The notes below the pieces were generated by a model. The model worked only from the letters and a program-made list of their open reading frames with translations. It searched no databases and was not told the origin of the DNA. From Caldifarciminota bacterium (GTDB taxonomy: Bacteria; Hydrothermota; Hydrothermia; B15-G9; WFZT01): a stretch of 7,651 bases of DNA. Below, in pieces: positions 6,287 through 7,651 of this stretch. The stretch is from contig JALXCE010000083.1 of assembly GCA_026991055.1 (NCBI GenBank), forward strand, positions 1-7,651, given 5' to 3'. Within the stretch, counting starts at the first letter, position 1. Every line of letters starts with the position of its first letter. The translations under genes and the position numbers were made by a program.

Positions 6287-6347
6287 TGCCCCCTCCCATC
6301 CTCCCCCACGCACTTCGTGCGTGGGGGAGGAGACAGGTGGGGGAAAT
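6287..6347 (-). repeat. REP-like palindromic element, copy 2 (inverted relative to copy 1)
   Basis: A perfect 14-base-pair stem, arms 6300-6313 and 6317-6330, closes over a three-base loop (TTC on plus, GAA on minus). Read on the minus strand the stem is followed by ATGGGAGGGGG, matching the CTGGGGTGAGGG tail of the copy at 4902-4941. The two copies therefore face opposite ways and bracket the sucD unit. There is no T-run on either side, so this is not a standard terminator. Confidence 0.6.
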
Positions 6348-6372
6348 CCTTTTTAAAGTCTAATAATCTGAA

Positions 6373-6419
6373 ATTTTCCAAACAGGCCTGGAAAATGGGT
6401 AGCTATACCGAGACCCATT
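6373..6419. promoter_or_regulatory. Two overlapping dyads, possible operator or leader structure
   Basis: ATTTTCCA (6373-6380) and TGGAAAAT (6389-6396) form a perfect 8-base dyad around an 8-base centre. AATGGGT (6394-6400) and ACCCATT (6413-6419) form a second 7-base dyad sharing three bases with the first. The site lies between the sucD promoter and the FAD-oxidase gene. It could bind a dimeric regulator or, if transcribed, form alternative hairpins. It matches no regulator site or riboswitch that I recognise. Confidence 0.35.
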
Positions 6420-6501
6420 AATTTCGGCCCAAAAAACCAACGCTATAAAGTAGTTCTTTAGCCGTGTCGTTGATTTCTGGAAAAATTCATGAGGCCTGAT
6501 T

Positions 6502-6507
6502 TATACT
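6502..6507 (+). promoter_or_regulatory. Candidate -10 box of the GlcD-type oxidase gene
   Basis: TATACT (5 of 6 matches to TATAAT) lies nine bases before the ATG at 6517. There is no convincing -35 box at the usual spacing and no Shine-Dalgarno site before the ATG. If used, the transcript would start within a few bases of the ATG, making it nearly leaderless. Confidence 0.35.
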
Positions 6508-6516
6508 ACTAAAACG

Positions 6517-7651
6517 ATGGAAATAGAGAAAATTTTTGGCGATAGATATTCAAAATCACCGGTGGAACTCATAGTTTATGAACGAGATGCGGGAATAGAT
6601 GCTGGAAAACCCGATGCTGTAGTGTACCCTATAAATGAGGATGAAATAAGAAAGCTCGTTGAAATTGCACATAAAGAGGGATTAAAGCTTGTCGCTCGCA
6701 CCTCAGGGACGAGTCTGTCCGGAGGCCCGGTTCCATACCAGGGAGGTATTGTAGTCAAATTCAGCAAAATGAACCACATCATCAGAACAGACTTCTTTGA
6801 GAGAAAGGCTGAGGTAGAGCCCGGTGTCATAAATCTGGAATTCAATGAGTTTTTAAACGATAAAGGATACTTTTTCCCACCTGACCCGGCGAGTCAGAAA
6901 GCGTCTGCCCTTGGTGGCAATGTTGCCGAGAATGCAGGGGGCCCCCTCTGCTTCAAGTACGGTGTCACAAGTCACTATGTATATGGCATAACAGCAGTTT
7001 TCCCGGATGGTAAGATTTACAAACTTGGAGGTCACACCCCTGAGGCCCCGGGCTACGACCTTGTCGGGTTTTTAACAGGCTCCGAAGGCACTCTTGCAAT
7101 ATTCACAAAGTTCATCCTGAAGTTTAATAAGCAGTTTCCTGCAAGGGGTACGTTGCTTGCCATTTTTGATGACCTCGGTGATGCGGCAAGGGGTGTTTCC
7201 ATGATAATCGCCCGTGGACTCAAGCCTGCAACTCTTGAGCTCATGGACAGAAATATGATAAGGATTGTCGAAGATTACGTGAAAATTGGTCTTCCCACTG
7301 ATGCAGATGCCATCCTGATAATTGATGTTGAGGGGTACGAGCCGAGCATAGAGCCCCAGGCAAAGAGATTGATGGAGACTCTCAAAGAGGCGGGCGCGAA
7401 GGAACTCAAATTTGCTGTAGACCCGGATGAAAGGGCATCCATCTGGCTTGCAAGGAAGAGCGCCGCTGGTGCAATTTCAAGGCTTAAACCTTTCCACTAC
7501 ATTGTGGATGTAGTGGTTCCCAGGAGCAAATTGCCGGTTCTCATCAAAAAGGCCCGTGAAATTGTGGAATCCTATGGTTTGACTGCTGGCACCCTTGCCC
7601 ATGCAGGAGATGGTAACCTGCATCCAGAGATAATGCTTGATCTTGATGAAG
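6517..7651 (+). CDS. GlcD-type FAD-linked oxidase (glycolate / D-lactate dehydrogenase family), N-terminal 378 residues (partial)
   Basis: A flavoprotein that oxidises a 2-hydroxyacid such as glycolate or D-lactate to the 2-oxoacid, usually passing electrons to an Fe-S partner or electron-transfer flavoprotein. The frame is open from ATG 6517 to the window edge. The FAD-binding (PCMH-type) domain spans about residues 30-210, with RTSGTSLSGGPVPYQGG (61-77), PPDPAS (121-126), GGNVAENAGG (133-142) and GFLTGSEGTLAIF (184-196). The C-terminal FAD-oxidase domain follows with RKSAAGA (313-319), VDVVVPRSKLP (330-340) and HAGDGNLHP (362-370), a hallmark of GlcD and D-lactate dehydrogenases. About 80-110 residues are missing compared with the usual 460-490. 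Motifs place the family firmly but do not separate glycolate from D-lactate or other hydroxyacids. A partner Fe-S subunit, if any, would lie beyond the right edge. Confidence 0.93.
   Translation, partial: MEIEKIFGDRYSKSPVELIVYERDAGIDAGKPDAVVYPINEDEIRKLVEIAHKEGLKLVARTSGTSLSGGPVPYQGGIVVKFSKMNHIIRTDFFERKAEVEPGVINLEFNEFLNDKGYFFPPDPASQKASALGGNVAENAGGPLCFKYGVTSHYVYGITAVFPDGKIYKLGGHTPEAPGYDLVGFLTGSEGTLAIFTKFILKFNKQFPARGTLLAIFDDLGDAARGVSMIIARGLKPATLELMDRNMIRIVEDYVKIGLPTDADAILIIDVEGYEPSIEPQAKRLMETLKEAGAKELKFAVDPDERASIWLARKSAAGAISRLKPFHYIVDVVVPRSKLPVLIKKAREIVESYGLTAGTLAHAGDGNLHPEIMLDLDE

Noticed and set aside
6300..6330. GC-rich hairpin upstream of sucD as a rho-independent terminator
   Set aside because: No T-run follows on either strand at the correct distance; the tail matches a REP-like element instead.

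Overview
The window reads as a chromosomal segment of an anaerobic, diderm (Gram-negative-type) bacterium. An oxygen-sensitive pyruvate:ferredoxin oxidoreductase and a dicluster ferredoxin point to anaerobiosis, and an Omp85-type outer-membrane protein points to an outer membrane. Promoters look like ordinary bacterial sigma-70 sites and genes are tightly packed. The taxon cannot be named from the sequence; an uncultured candidate-phylum lineage is a guess only.

Layout. (1) Bases 1-1276, minus strand: the first 425 residues of a single-chain pyruvate:ferredoxin oxidoreductase, running off the left edge. (2) Bases 1277-1370: a compact divergent control region with two candidate promoters whose -35 boxes abut inside the palindrome TGAAATTTCA. 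(3) Bases 1371-4845, plus strand: a tight four-gene run of an Omp85/BamA-like outer-membrane protein, a SucC-like beta subunit, a SucD-like alpha subunit and a small 2[4Fe-4S] ferredoxin. (4) Bases 4846-5270: about 425 bases without a convincing gene, containing a REP-like palindrome. (5) Bases 5332-6204, minus strand: a second, fully canonical succinyl-CoA synthetase alpha subunit with its own strong promoter, ribosome binding site and terminator, but no sucC beside it. (6) Bases 6205-6516: an intergenic stretch with the sucD promoter, a second REP-like palindrome in the opposite orientation, two overlapping dyads and a probable promoter. (7) Bases 6517-7651, plus strand: the first 378 residues of a GlcD-type FAD-linked oxidase (glycolate or D-lactate dehydrogenase family), running off the right edge.

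The genes fit central 2-oxoacid and CoA-thioester metabolism: pyruvate to acetyl-CoA with reduced ferredoxin, acyl-CoA to acid with ATP formation (or the reverse), a ferredoxin, and a 2-hydroxyacid oxidase.

The most interesting part is the plus-strand CoA-ligase pair. Both subunits keep the catalytic core of succinyl-CoA synthetases (ATP-grasp loop, phospho-histidine, phosphate-loop glutamate). Where they depart from normal SucCD they share several local features with ATP-citrate lyase: GGGGAS, SRSGGM, FGHA and a six-residue insertion. The pair is therefore a good candidate for a ligase acting on a different, perhaps larger or hydroxylated, carboxylic acid. It is co-transcribed with a ferredoxin that lacks the usual oxidoreductase partner genes, and it lies tail-to-tail with an orphan canonical SucD.
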